This document shows positions 9,255 to 20,225 of a stretch of 27,472 bases of DNA, piece after piece. Within the stretch, counting starts at the first letter, position 1. Each line of letters opens with the position of its first letter. This DNA comes from Seminavis robusta. Lineage: Eukaryota > Bacillariophyta > Bacillariophyceae > Naviculales > Naviculaceae. Location: the NCBI GenBank assembly GCA_903772945.1, contig CAICTM010001533.1, positions 1 through 27,472 on the forward strand. Reading direction: 5' to 3'. The notes below the pieces were generated by a model that was given only the letters and a program-made list of their open reading frames with translations, did no database searches and was not told where the DNA came from. The position numbers were made by a program, and so were the translations under genes.

Positions 9255-10063
9255 GGTTTTCCCTTCGCAGTTTCCTCATTCACATGGATTCGTCCACGAC
9301 CATCACATATTAATGCAGCCTTGCAGTCTTCCTTTAGTTGCAGCAAGTCGGCATGCCATACCCGATGGCATGCTGGCTCTCTCAACTGTGATTAACCGTG
9401 AATAAGCGTGACTGCGCGTGCAGGACAGGAGTCTGCAGAGCTTACTAGAGAGCCTGTCTGACCCTGCCTAGCATGCTCTTTGTCCTCCCTCCACATTTTA
9501 GTTGAGATCAAGGTCTGTTGTAGTGTCAACAGACCGAAGGTACATGGCTGGCCAATGCTGGCCTGGCTCCTGCACAAGTAGGTCTTGCATGGGCAAGTAA
9601 AAACATAGACACAATTTTAGCTTTAGAGGAGGGCTACTGCACACATCACCCAATACCCAATACATCGCAACGTCGCCAACTTTTACGAAGGGGCGCAACG
9701 GGAAACTGGATCCACTTCTCCCATTCGCTGGTGGACTCGACTCAGCCTCGTTAGAGTACAGAGTACAGAGGTAAAAAAGATCATTGGTCATTGTCTTCGT
9801 CTTCGTGGGCGTGGTAGCACCAACCCGAGCTCAAAATAGCATAGGATATCATAGCATGGCATTGAGGCAAAGGGAGGTTCCGCCCTTTTGGGCATACAGT
9901 GTTACCCAGTCCTTGATTGTCACCGGGGCAAATTAAAACAACAAAATGATGCCTGACCATGGCTTTGAACATCCCCAGAGAAATCGCAAAGGCAATTCTT
10001 GATGGTCATAACTGTGCGCGAACTTAATACACTTCTTGTTGGTCCCAACCCAACTTCGCCTCT
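9255..10063. other. Intergenic: tail of gypsy element and 3' flank of FPGS
   Basis: There is no convincing gene. The first 150 bases follow the integrase stop and may contain the element's untranslated end or LTR start; the word GGCATGC occurs twice at 9352-9375 and again at 7962, but I could not fix an LTR boundary. The remainder presumably includes the 3' UTR of the minus-strand synthase gene, whose stop is at 10064. Short frames here show no recognisable motif. Confidence 0.4.
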
Positions 10064-11728
10064 TCATCGAGGCGGTGCTCGTTCCCCGTTTCCAAAAGCG
10101 ATCACTCCCTCATGCTTCAATGAACCCGGGAAAACTGACGCACCACCGCCACTTCGAAGGATCTCCATCAAGTAGTCAGAATCACATGGCTCCTGTATAC
10201 CCAGGGTACGTCTCGCCTCAGCCATCAAGAAGACACTCCCACAAACGACAATCAGTTCGTCCCTTTGTGCGAACTTCATCGCATCAAGAAGCCCTGATTT
10301 GACAGTGGGATCTTGTAGATTGTACCGCAAGAGTCCAGTATCCAAAGCCGTATGTTCGCGCTTAGCTTGATCTTCAATGTCCTGGACAAGCTGTACCAAA
10401 GGCAGTGCTTTGTAATGGGAGGCTTGCACAAGATGAACCCTCGTCAGTAGTGAACTTTTGGCGGAGTCATTGTCATTGTTGTTGGGTCCTGCTGCTGCAC
10501 CCGTCAAGGGAATCAAAGCATCCAAAACACCTTTCCAGTCCTTGTCTTTGGAAACGCCAAGAACAACCCTTATCTTCTTATCGGGGTTTGCTGTTTGAAG
10601 CTTGTAGACGAGCGCTTGCATAGCCGGTGGATTGTGTGCCACATCTAGAATAACCATTGTCTTGTGACCTTGGGTGTTTTGGACGGTTTCGAAGCGACAC
10701 GGCGGCCGCACTGAGATTGCCTTCTGTAAAAGTTCCGGTGGTATATCGGATGGCAAGTCCAGTGCACTGTGTTGTTGTAATAAGAGGAGAGCGGCCTGCA
10801 CAATGCGGGTATTGGTGGCGTTATAATCCATAGCGTCCTTTGATGCACTGTCTTGGCCATTGCTGATTGAATTGCCATTTGTGGTAGAGACATCCCTTGC
10901 GAGTACTTCCTCGGTAGTGTGGTAGTGCATTATTCCGTGTTCCTTGGCGTATTGTCGCAGGGTGTCATGAGGAACCTGGTATCCGACCAAAACCAAACTC
11001 TGTGGTTTCATAATTCCCGCCTTCTCCAGAGCAATTTGTTGTTTGGTCGTCCCCAAAACGTTGGTATGATCCAGTCCAATCGACGTAATAATCGCCAGCA
11101 TGGGTGCTTCAATGACATTGGTTGCATCCCAACGACCTCCCAGTCCAGTTTCCAGTACGATAATGGTCTTTTTCATTTTCCCAGAAGACGGAGGGGAAGC
11201 GTTTGTTGTGTGACATTGATGAAAGTAGCGAAACGCCAAGAGTGTGACGAGTTCAAAAAAGGTTGCAGGAATGTCGTGTTCTTGGCATAAGCCAAACAAT
11301 GTTGCCAAGCCCTCTGCTACTTCGTCTTCGCTAATCAATTGCCCGTTGGTCCACTGAATGCGCTCTCGGAAACAAGAGACGTGTGGGGAGCTGTAGAGAC
11401 CAACATTGGAAAAACCCAATGCAGTGAAGGATGTGGCCAATTTCAGTCCGACGCTGCCTTTGCCGTTTGTTCCAGCAATGTGCATGATGGCGATATCTGG
11501 CTGCAACCATACGGTAAGGACAGAATGAGCTGAAATTATTTGCTTCTCAACCATGATTGATGGTCAAGGAAAGAAATCACTCACATCATTCATTGGACTT
11601 CCCAACAGACCATGCAACTTTTTCATTCGGATTTGACCGTTTCTGGGATTGCTTGGGTGAAACAAAGGTGTTCGATAGAGGCGACCGACCCATTTCTCGT
11701 ACTCGGAGAGTGGCATTGACTCTTGCAT
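10064..11728 (-). CDS. Folylpolyglutamate synthase / dihydrofolate synthase
   Basis: This Mur-ligase-family enzyme adds glutamate to folates with ATP, the retention and activation step of folate metabolism. Two exons are inferred: 11728-11585 and 11500-10064. The 84-bp intron has donor GTGAGT and acceptor TTGCAG, and both sides are phase 0. The joined protein is 526 aa. Exon 1 supplies the typical N-terminus (YEKWVGRLYRTPLF); without it the ATP loop would lie too close to the start. An in-frame TAA lies four codons upstream of the ATG at 11728; the ATG at 11716 is an alternative. Motifs: P-loop HIAGTNGKGS (55-64), ETGLGGRWDATN (165-176), EKAGIMK (about 207-213), LDVAHNPP (about 333-340), CGSVFLMAEAR near the C-terminus. 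A low-complexity Asn/Ser insert lies around 253-275. No clear organelle signal is seen. Mono- versus bifunctional activity cannot be told. Confidence 0.92.
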
Positions 11729-13401
11729 TGTTGCTCTTTATCGGAGATAAACCATTGAATGCCTCGTTTGGCATCGAAGGTCCATGAAGGTCACACTTGT
11801 GTTTTACTTTACTACTAGCTAGCTAGTCTAGCTAGCTAGACTAGCCTCCATAATATATTGTGTTTTTTTAAACGTAACGTCATGACGCGTCAGTCCAGAA
11901 GGTCTCGAAAACTGTTTCTAGACTACTGTTGGTGTTGGCATTTTTTTTTTTTAATGTTTCGGCCCAATCGGAATCGATTGAAATGATTCGATTCTGATTC
12001 GATTCGATTCAATCCACCACAACCCAATGGTGGTGTTTGGCAAGCAAGGTGTTGATATTCGAGGACAGAATGCATGTCTATTCATAGGATCAATTCCATC
12101 TATCTTCTATCGTGTTGTTTGGCCTTTCAGAAGGTAGGGTGGTCTTGCTTCTTCATGGCCAGAACGCCAGAATGCCACTGGGAATGACCAACTCTCTTCT
12201 ATTCTAGTCTTACAGTACGGTACGTTATTAGGGTGAAAGGGGGTAGCCCCACTTTGCACTGTGCATTAGCGTGAGTTAGACTTGCCCTAGTAGCCAGTAG
12301 CTAGCTATGTCATAGTCCAGAGAGAGGGGAAATCGTCTGCTACGTTGAGTGATGCAGTAGAAAAAGAAGATTAATTTTCTAAAGGCATAGTTGCAAGCAG
12401 TAAGGTTCTTGCAACCGAAAGCCGACAGAAGAAGTTGCGATCAAAGGGTGACAAGTCGCTTCCCGAACAAGGAGCCTTGACACCCTGATAAAAAGAAGTG
12501 TAATAGGTGATCAAAGCCGCTTCCCATACCGGTATGATAGCCTCCAGCTAGCTAGATACCGGTAGCCAGCTAGCTAGCTAGTAGTACCGTACTGTACCTG
12601 GTAGCCTGGGACAGACCGTTCTCTTTACACCCTGAGGCAGGCCCGTTGAACGAATCCCATCACCTAGACGAACAACCTACAATGAGAGTGTCAGTTAGTT
12701 CTACACTGTATTAAAATAGACTAGTGTAGGTCACCTTGTCACTTGACACCTGAATGCCTGAGTATCCATCTAACTAAAGACTAAAGTCTAGCTACCGGTA
12801 GTAGTGGAAGCGGCCTGAGCTATCATACATGTACATGTAGTACATGTAGTTTGCACAGGACTGTTCTCTTCAGCTTCTCTTCGAACTTCAAACCACTGAA
12901 GCAAGTCTTTGGAACCAAAAAAGTATCAGCTGCGAAACAACAGGCGGAGTGTGTGCATTACAGTAGTCAGGATGACCTTCTGAGCTACTTTCTGCCAAAT
13001 TCCAGAGAGAAGTGCTCTTGACATTAAATCTTCTTTTCCATGTTTCTATTCTTTTCCCTCCACGAGAGTAGAAGTGTAGAAGTGCCACCGCACGAGAGAA
13101 GAAAAAGATATCACCTGCTTCCGAGATCTCGTTGCACCCACCTCTTCCACAACCACTTCTTCCTTTCCTCCAAGCGAATACACTTGGCATCTTCTGCACA
13201 CCGAGCTTCTACATGTACAACAGTCATCCTTCCTGGCAGCAACCACCTCATCAGACTTGTCTTGAAGCTCAGGTGACACTGTGGGTTTCTCACAATATCA
13301 CTCTTTGGTTTGCCCAACTTCCAAGCATTTTCACCCCAAGTGAGTAACTTCCAATCCATTTCCAATTTCCAATTTCCTATAAGCAAATCTTCTTTGCTGC
13401 C
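11729..13401. other. Intergenic between divergent FPGS and cyclase-PDE genes
   Basis: This 1.7-kb stretch should hold both promoters and 5' UTRs. It contains CTAG microsatellite-like runs (11812-11845, 12300-12310, 12544-12578), a run of 13 T at 11941-11953, a GATTC repeat (11985-12013), the palindromic words GACGCGTC (11884) and ACATGTACATGTA (12826-12850), and an imperfect inverted repeat CTACACT...AGTGTAG (about 12701-12729). Open frames between 12888 and 13400 on both strands have no recognisable domain, so I treat them as non-coding leader or spacer. Confidence 0.4.
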
Positions 13402-16400
13402 ATGACGAATCTTGCCTCTCCAGAAGATGGTTTGGCGGACGTTGAAAACGCCAAGATGTCTATCCAAGATGACGGCTCTGATTCGTCCGACGGCGGCACC
13501 ACGTTTTCCTCTGTCGGTATGGACCGGTCTAGCTCCAGTTCAGCGGGTGATAGCGATGCCCCTGAGAAACTGGTTCGTCGCGAGAATCAGTACATTCTGG
13601 CAACTCGAGTGATTGTGGTCTTGTTGCTGGTTGCAGCAGCCATTGGGACGACTGTGTTCATCTATCGCTACGCCAAGACAAACGAAGAGCAAGACTTTGA
13701 ATCGGACTACCAAGCTGTGGCGACGACCATCCTTGACAGTTTCAACACCGATATCACTCTCAAGTTCTTTTGTGCCAAGACTCTCTCTGCCATTATGAGT
13801 GCCAAACATGAAGAAGAAGTCGCCAAGGATCTCGCGGTTGTTGCAGCTTTGGCAGAGCATGGTATTGAACACGAAGCAAAGGCTGCTCCTTGGAAGATCA
13901 CCGTTCCCCACTCTCAGTTCCTCCAGGCTACCTCGGAAGCCAAATGGCTGATCAATGCTCACTATATCGGGTATTCTCCGTTGCTCTTCCAGGAGAGTCA
14001 CCGCGAGGAATTCGAAACCTATGCAGCTGACTATCAAAAGCAGAATGGCCTCTTCTTTGAAACGGACCTGTCGGAAGACAATGACGACGTCAATCAAGAT
14101 GCTATTGGTTGGAATGCATCCAAGGGACTCTTTGTGGTCGACCCAAGTTCGGGGGAAGTGAGTTCAGCTCCAACACTAGATTCCACTAACGAAACAGTCG
14201 TACCTCCTTTCTACAGTCCCTTGTGGCAAGCAGATGCTCGAAGTGCTCAAATCTCTCCCACCATGTACGACCAAGCATCTGATATGATCAGAGCCACTGC
14301 CTTGAGGCAAATGATTGACCGTCGAGAGCCTGTCCTTTCCGAAACTTTCTTGCGCAATACTACCTACTATGATACCTACTTTGGGGCCTCCGATCCTGTG
14401 CCAGGAGTTTACATGCACTTTCCTGTACACACGTTGGATGTCGAGACGGGACAAGGAACTGGGATCATTGGGTCTGTTGTCATGGAGTTTCTCTGGGAGT
14501 CCTTCCTCACGTCCATATATCCTCCCAACAGCGAGAACGTCCATATTGTCATTGAAAACACATGTGGCCAGACATACACATATGTCGTGAACGTTGAGAA
14601 TCAGATTGGAGACTACAAGGAGCACAGGTGCGTACTGATTGATTTGAATACAAGACAAACATGTTGAGCAAGCTCTTACTTCTATTGCATACAGGATGGT
14701 TTTGGTAGGCGCAGGGGATCTTCACGAGACCAAGTTTGACGACTATGTACAGTCGACGGACTATGGTTACTTTGGGGATGTCGTTTGGTTCTCAAAGGTA
14801 CGTTCGCCGTAACTGTCCATCTATTCATGAATACCGGTAGCCTGGAACGCAACACTCATTCCTCCCTCCCCCGCCCCCTATTCCAGGTCCCTTCATTGGA
14901 CGAAGAGCACGAAAGCACCCTGGAATCCTGTTTGTACCGTTTCGTTGTCTATCCAACGCAAGCCATGGAGGATCAGTACATCTCGAATGATCCTGTGCTC
15001 TATGCTGTCGTCACCTTTGTCATCTTCTTCTTTGTCAGCGGTGTTCTCTTGCTATACGACCACATCGTGAGAAAGCGCCAGAAAAAGATCATGGAGGCAG
15101 CGGCTAGGACAAATCAGATTGTTTCCAGTCTATTCCCTAAGAGCATTCGAGAACGTCTATACAGGCAGCAGCTCGCATTCTCTCCATCGCATAAAGATGA
15201 TAGCACCATCAGAAGCCATCGAAGCATGTCCGGAACGAGCAAGATGCAGCTGCAATCATTTGTGCAAGTTGAAACAGGCCCCTCGCCTTTGTTGTTGAGT
15301 TCAGAGCCAATTGCAGATCTATTCCCCAGCGCGACCGTTTGCATTATCAACATTGCCAACTTTTCGGCGTGGTAAGTAGTAGTGCCAGATCTGAGTCTGA
15401 TTGCTCTCCATCGCTTAAGCAGCTTCCGTCTCTCACTCAAGCAAATTTCTCTTCTTTTGGCAACAGGAGCTCTGAGCGAGGACCCCAGCAAGTATTGACC
15501 CTTTTGGAACATCTCTTCTACGAGTTTGACAGCATTGGTAAAAGAATGGGGGTATTCAAGTTGGATTCACTTGGAGATCAATATTTAGCCGTAGCCGGAT
15601 TGCCGCATTACCGCCACGATCACGCTGAACTGATTGTAAAGTACGCCTACAGATGCCTAAAGGCCATGACGATGATTACTAGAAAGCTAGAGGTGACTCT
15701 TGGACCCGACACTGGAGATTTGAGAGCAAGGGTGGGCATTCACAGGTAAGAGAAGGCGAGGTGGAACAGTGGACCATGTTTGAGATTGACTGCTCAAACG
15801 CTCGTAACTACTTTCAGTGGACCCGGTAAGTTACGAAGTAAACGACGAAACCCGCTCACGTGACAACACCTGTCTCATCATTTATCGTCCTTGTTAATGT
15901 CGCTATGATCCGCGTATACAGTCACAGCGGGCGTCCTTCGAGGAGAGAAGACCAGGTTCCAGGTGAGTGCTTTCTTTTTGCAAGTGACTGAAAACGTTGC
16001 CCAGTTCCGTTCATTCACCGTTTCTTCGTCGCACCACTCTCATGTAGCTCTTTGGAGATACGTACAATGTGGCTGAGCATGTGTGCACAGCTGGACAGCC
16101 CAAGCGCATTCAAGTTACTGAACAGACAGCTGACCTCCTCAAGGAAAGAGGAAAGGAGAACTGGCTGAGACCCAGATCGGAGAAAGTGGACCTGAAAGGT
16201 CGCGGTGTGGTGCAGCTCTATTGGGTCCACCCACATGCGAACGAAGCTGCAACCAGGTCTACGGGGTATGAATACCTGCCAGATGACGGTGATTCCATTC
16301 TCGATGATTCGACTTCGCAACTGCCAGGAACGCCTGATGAATTCAAGGGGACATCTCAACAGCTTGACAGGATGAATCGTTTGATTGACTGGAATGTCCA

Positions 16401-18151
16401 GTTTCTATACACCCTTCTGGAGAACGTAGTTACTGCACGAGGGAAGCGTTCAGCCGTTGGTGTGGCTGAGCTAGAAGAGTTTGAATCCAAGCTGGAGAAA
16501 CAAAAAGCAGAGGGCACCCTTGTCCTTGACGAGTTTACAGAGATTCTCTCGATTCCGAAGTTCACCCCGGACGGGGTTGATGCCGAGCGGGGCATTTTGG
16601 ACCCTTTGGTCAAGGAGGAGCTTCGAGACTTTGTCACGCGTGTCGCCAGTACGTACAGAGATGTACCGTTCCACAACTTCGAGGTAAGACTCGCGAGGAG
16701 GCAGAATCCAGAGAACGATTGATACCATGATGCTGCTCTGACCGTTCTCATCGGTGCTTTTGTCGTATAGCATGCTTCCCATGTGATGCTGAGCATAGGA
16801 AAGATGATGAAGCGCATTGTGGAACCTGAAGGTATCGAGTACGATGTCGAAGGAGTATCAGAGGAGACCAGGTCCATTGAGATTGCTCGACAAATCCACA
16901 ATGTAAGTACAGGGAGCTCTTGCTATAGTTCTACCTGTTTCCCTTGAATGTATGTCGTCTCGAGGATCCTCACGCCATCTTCTATCTCGTCGCACGCAGA
17001 GCACGTATGGTATCAGCAACGACCATTTGCTGCAATTCACCTCTGTCTTCGCAGCGCTCATCCACGACGCGGACCACACCGGTTTGACAAACAAAGAGCT
17101 CGTTGACCTCAAGGTACCACTTGCCGAACAGTACCGAGAGACCTCCGTCGCCGAGCAGGTACGCGAGGAATCACCGCTTCAAGAAGCTCGCATGCATGCG
17201 ATTACCCCCCATTGCATTTAGCTGTGACGAGACTGTGAAGCTGACTTCCTTCTGTTTCCGATTTGCCATGCAGAACTCTGTAGACATCACATGGAGAATG
17301 CTTCTAGAGCCCGGATACACGCACTTGCGCCGCTGCATCTATTCCAACGCGGAGGAAATGAAGCGCTTTAGGGAACTTCTGGTCAACGCCGTGATGGCCA
17401 CGGGTAAGGAATCACCATTTGGTCGAGCATCGCTCAGATCTTACAATCTCCTGCAGTACCATCCAGTTGGAGCCTCACTCTCACTTTCCTTTCATTCACA
17501 CTTGAATAGACATCGCCGATAAGCGCTTGAATGCTGTGAGGAAGAGTCGTTGGAATGATGCTTTTGCCGAGGCGGCCCCATCATCATCATCATCGGACCA
17601 CAAAATGTTCCACGATGATGCCAATCTCAACGAGAACCGAAAAGCAACCATTGTGTACGAGCATCTAATTCAAGCTTCGGACGTGTCTCACACGGTGAGT
17701 CGAGTCTGATAGACAGCATTACCGGAAGCACCCTGCTACGAAACTGTTGGGACTCACTTGACTTCTACTTTGGGATTGTCGCTTTCAGATGCAACACTGG
17801 AATACCTTCCGCAAATTCAACGCTCGACTCTTTGAAGAACGCTACGTTGCTTGGCTCAAAGGTGTTGCCGAGGAGCCATCCGTGGGCTGGTACAAGGGCG
17901 AGCTTGGCTTTTATGATTTCTACTTGGTTCCCTTGGCCAAGAAGCTCCATCAGTGTGGCGTATTTGGTGTTTCCTACCACGAATATCTGCACCACGCTCA
18001 AGAGAATCGCCGGGAATGGGAAACGAAAGGAGAGGGAATCACAGCGGAAATGCTGGCCCACTGCCAATCAAAGTATCCCCACGGCTTAGCTTCTGTTCCT
18101 GGTCAAACTACGGTGGAGGAGGGCTTTGTGGACGAGGAGGTGGATTGCTAA
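13402..18151 (+). CDS. Receptor-type class III nucleotide cyclase fused to PDE
   Basis: Twelve exons are inferred: 13402-14627, 14695-14797, 14887-15371, 15467-15745, 15818-15825, 15922-15962, 16048-16683, 16771-16902, 17000-17158, 17274-17403, 17510-17694, 17789-18151. They join in phase to 1248 aa. Order: Ser/Asp-rich cytosolic tail; TM1 about 65-89; CHASE-like extracellular domain; TM2 about 480-500; helical linker (TNQIVSSLFP); cyclase domain about 590-760; PDEase domain about 920-1210 with HNFEHASHV, LIHDADHTG and SDVSHT metal ligands. Membrane GC-PDE fusions are known in diatoms; this one would sense a signal and adjust cyclic nucleotide. Odd: the first cyclase metal Asp is Asn598, the transition-state Arg is His725, the two purine-selecting positions are Asp638 and Gln714, and the PDE purine-binding Gln is Glu1166. 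The second metal Asp642 and Asn721 are kept. The cyclase half may be inactive; nucleotide choice is unclear. Confidence 0.9.
15818..15825 (+). other. 8-nt microexon of the cyclase-PDE gene
   Basis: TGGACCCG lies between acceptor TTTCAG and donor GTAAGT. With two bases from the preceding exon (CACAG) and the next exon starting TCACAGCG it restores the family-conserved HSGPVTAG segment of the cyclase domain in phase. Skipping it would remove 8 nt and shift the frame. Confidence 0.85.
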
Positions 18152-18877
18152 AGAGGCACGGGTACGGTATGGTGGAAATGCTGAGGACCCATGAAAGAAA
18201 ACTCTAGTCAGCCAGTCCATACCAGCAATCTACAGCTGTCAGCCCCTACCACGAGATTAGGGACCTGTAACCCTTCGGGAGAAGCTGGAATGTCAGAGGC
18301 GCAACGCAAAATCTTCTTCCATTTATTCACATCTCCAGCTCCCTGAACAAGAAGTTCCTGCACTATATAATTGCTTTTGACATATCATTCATACGAACTA
18401 GCTAGACTAGACTAGCTAGCTATGAATAGTACTACCTGGTACTAACTACTACATGTCGGTACCGAGTACAGTAGTAGTACCGGTACAACATTGCTGCTCT
18501 CGACTCAATGTTCTCATCAAATCGATTTGAAGATGAACAGTGGGCTTGCTTGATAGTTTGGTGGGAGATTTGAGTTTGGGTGGCTCGCCGTGGTCTCAAG
18601 CCTGCCAGAGTCGAACGAGTCAAATGGCGCGGAGAGTTGGCCAGGCCCAAAACAAGTTCGCCTTTTAAAAATAGCGTCCGTACTCAGTCATAGCGGTTGA
18701 ACTGAACCATGCTGAAACAGCTGAAGTGCTCTTAGAAAACCGAATTTTAAAGTCGAAGTGCGGACACCAGTGGCAGCCTTCATTCCAGCGGTTGTCACAA
18801 AAAGCAGCACATAAAATCGAGCAGTTCGTCGTTTGCATCCCTCTTCCACACCGTATTTTACTTCATCAACCGCAACC
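18152..18877. other. Intergenic: cyclase-PDE 3' flank and H2B upstream region
   Basis: No gene is seen. It holds a CTAG-rich inverted run (18398-18422), GGTACCG/CGGTAC words (18457-18484), and an AT-rich TTTTAAAAATA box at 18663-18673, about 205 bases before the H2B ATG, which might serve as a core promoter element. This is weak evidence. Confidence 0.35.
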
Positions 18878-19405
18878 ATGGCCAAGACACCATCCAAGCA
18901 ATCCGCCAAGACCCCCAAGAAGGCTGCTGGTGGCTCCAAGAAGTCCAAGAAGCGTACCGAGACCTATTCCTCCTACATCTACAAGGTGTTAAAGCAAGTA
19001 CATCCCGATACTGGTATCTCCAAGAAGGGCATGTCCATCATGAACTCTTTCATCAATGATATTTTCGAACGCATCGCCACGGAAGCTGGAAAGCTTGCCA
19101 CCTACAACAAGAAGGCCACCTTGAGTAGCCGTGAAATCCAGACCGCCGTTCGTTTGATGCTCGTGAGTAGGATGCGATGACAACAATGATCTTTTGCCGT
19201 TTGCCTGATCGAGTCTCACATTCTGCCTTTGTTTTTGTTTTTGTTTTTTCGTATAAAGCCTGGAGAGTTGTACGTCCAAGATGCACCATGGCGTCGTTTG
19301 GCTGAAATTGAACGACCTCGACTAACGTTTCTTTTTCTCTTCCCCAGGGCTAAGCATGCTGTCAGTGAGGGCACGAAGGCTGTTACCAAGTTTTCCAGTG
19401 CGTAG
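18878..19405 (+). CDS. Histone H2B (three exons, 11-nt microexon)
   Basis: Core nucleosome histone. Exons are inferred at 18878-19162, 19259-19269 and 19348-19405, joined to 117 aa. Exon 1 encodes the Lys-rich tail and histone fold ([55 protein letters not shown]). The middle exon is only 11 nt (CCTGGAGAGTT) and supplies PGEL; the last exon completes [18 protein letters not shown], the canonical H2B alpha-C helix and end. Donors are GTGAGT and GTACGT; acceptors are TAAAG and CCCCAG. Without splicing the frame would end at 19178-19180 with a false VSRMR tail. The ATG at 18878 is chosen over the upstream in-frame 18833 because AACCATGGCCAAG gives the standard MAK tail. I saw no animal-type histone 3' stem-loop after the stop. 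Introns suggest a polyadenylated histone mRNA. Confidence 0.95.
19259..19269 (+). other. 11-nt microexon of histone H2B
   Basis: CCTGGAGAGTT sits between an AAAG acceptor and a GTACGT donor and encodes PGE plus two bases of the Leu codon, matching the invariant LPGELAKHA of H2B. It is needed for the conserved C-terminus. Confidence 0.9.
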
Positions 19406-20225
19406 ACGACACGACAACACTTCGCGTTCTTGGAGGACCGCTCTATCTACTTTTTCTACGAATGGGGGTGACTCACTGGCACCGCAGTGCAGCAATTGTG
19501 ATGGTTGGTTGGGCAGGAGGGTATTTCTCTCGAATCAAATTGTGTGTCAGGTCGCTTTGTTCATTGAATGCAAACGGGCATTTCAATGGCGTGACCAGCA
19601 AGCACAGAAACAAAACCATCCCACTACTGTAATATCAAATACTTCTTTCTTCCACTTCCAATTCGTCGATTTGTCTGTACTACGTGTAGAACAATTAGCT
19701 GTAGCAAATGGTTGATTGGGTTGGGCATTGTTGATCACAACGCAGCCAGCATTTGTAGATGGGTTGGTTGTGCTGTGACGATCTGGTTCATAACAAATTT
19801 CTCGACAACCGAGTGATAGCAACGCTTTTTGGTCGCCGGCAACAGCTGGCATATGGAATTGGCCTTCAAGTCTAGACTATTATTAATAGCTACTGGTAGC
19901 TACCGCTACATTTAGTACTAGTAGCCAAGTGTGTCTCATGGCTTCAGGAATTGACTGTCCTTTCAGAGCTGCCAGGATGGAATCGAATCATGCATACTAG
20001 TACATCACACATACATCTTCTTCTGACGATGAAAGAGACATGTATGTGTCGGTTCAAGCAGTCTCTATGCAGTAGGATTGTTTTTCAGCACCAACGGAAA
20101 CACATATTGATACCACTAGATTTCTAAATATATCTTTTACTTTACTACATGTAGCACTTCGCATGCCGACCTCACTGAATTGGTACAGTTACGTGCTTGT
20201 TGTGTTGTGTGCTGCTTCTTTATTA
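19406..20225. other. Intergenic between convergent H2B and channel genes
   Basis: These 820 bases separate the H2B stop from the channel gene stop. They hold the 3' UTRs of both and no supported gene; the plus frame at 19356-19715 overlaps H2B exon 3 out of frame and has no known motif. An imperfect hairpin pairs AGACATGTATGTGT (20036-20049) loosely with ACACATACATCTTC (20006-20019). Confidence 0.35.

Noticed and set aside
9392..9972. Minus-strand frames downstream of the synthase stop
   Set aside because: No recognisable domain, and the synthase reading frame is complete at 10064.
12888..13400. Several 60-118 residue frames on both strands upstream of the cyclase
   Set aside because: They overlap each other in conflicting frames and show no motif or splice-consistent extension; more likely leader and promoter DNA.
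19400..19480. Animal-type histone 3' stem-loop after H2B, also sought after H4 at 23017-23120
   Set aside because: No conserved stem-loop of that form was found after either histone stop.
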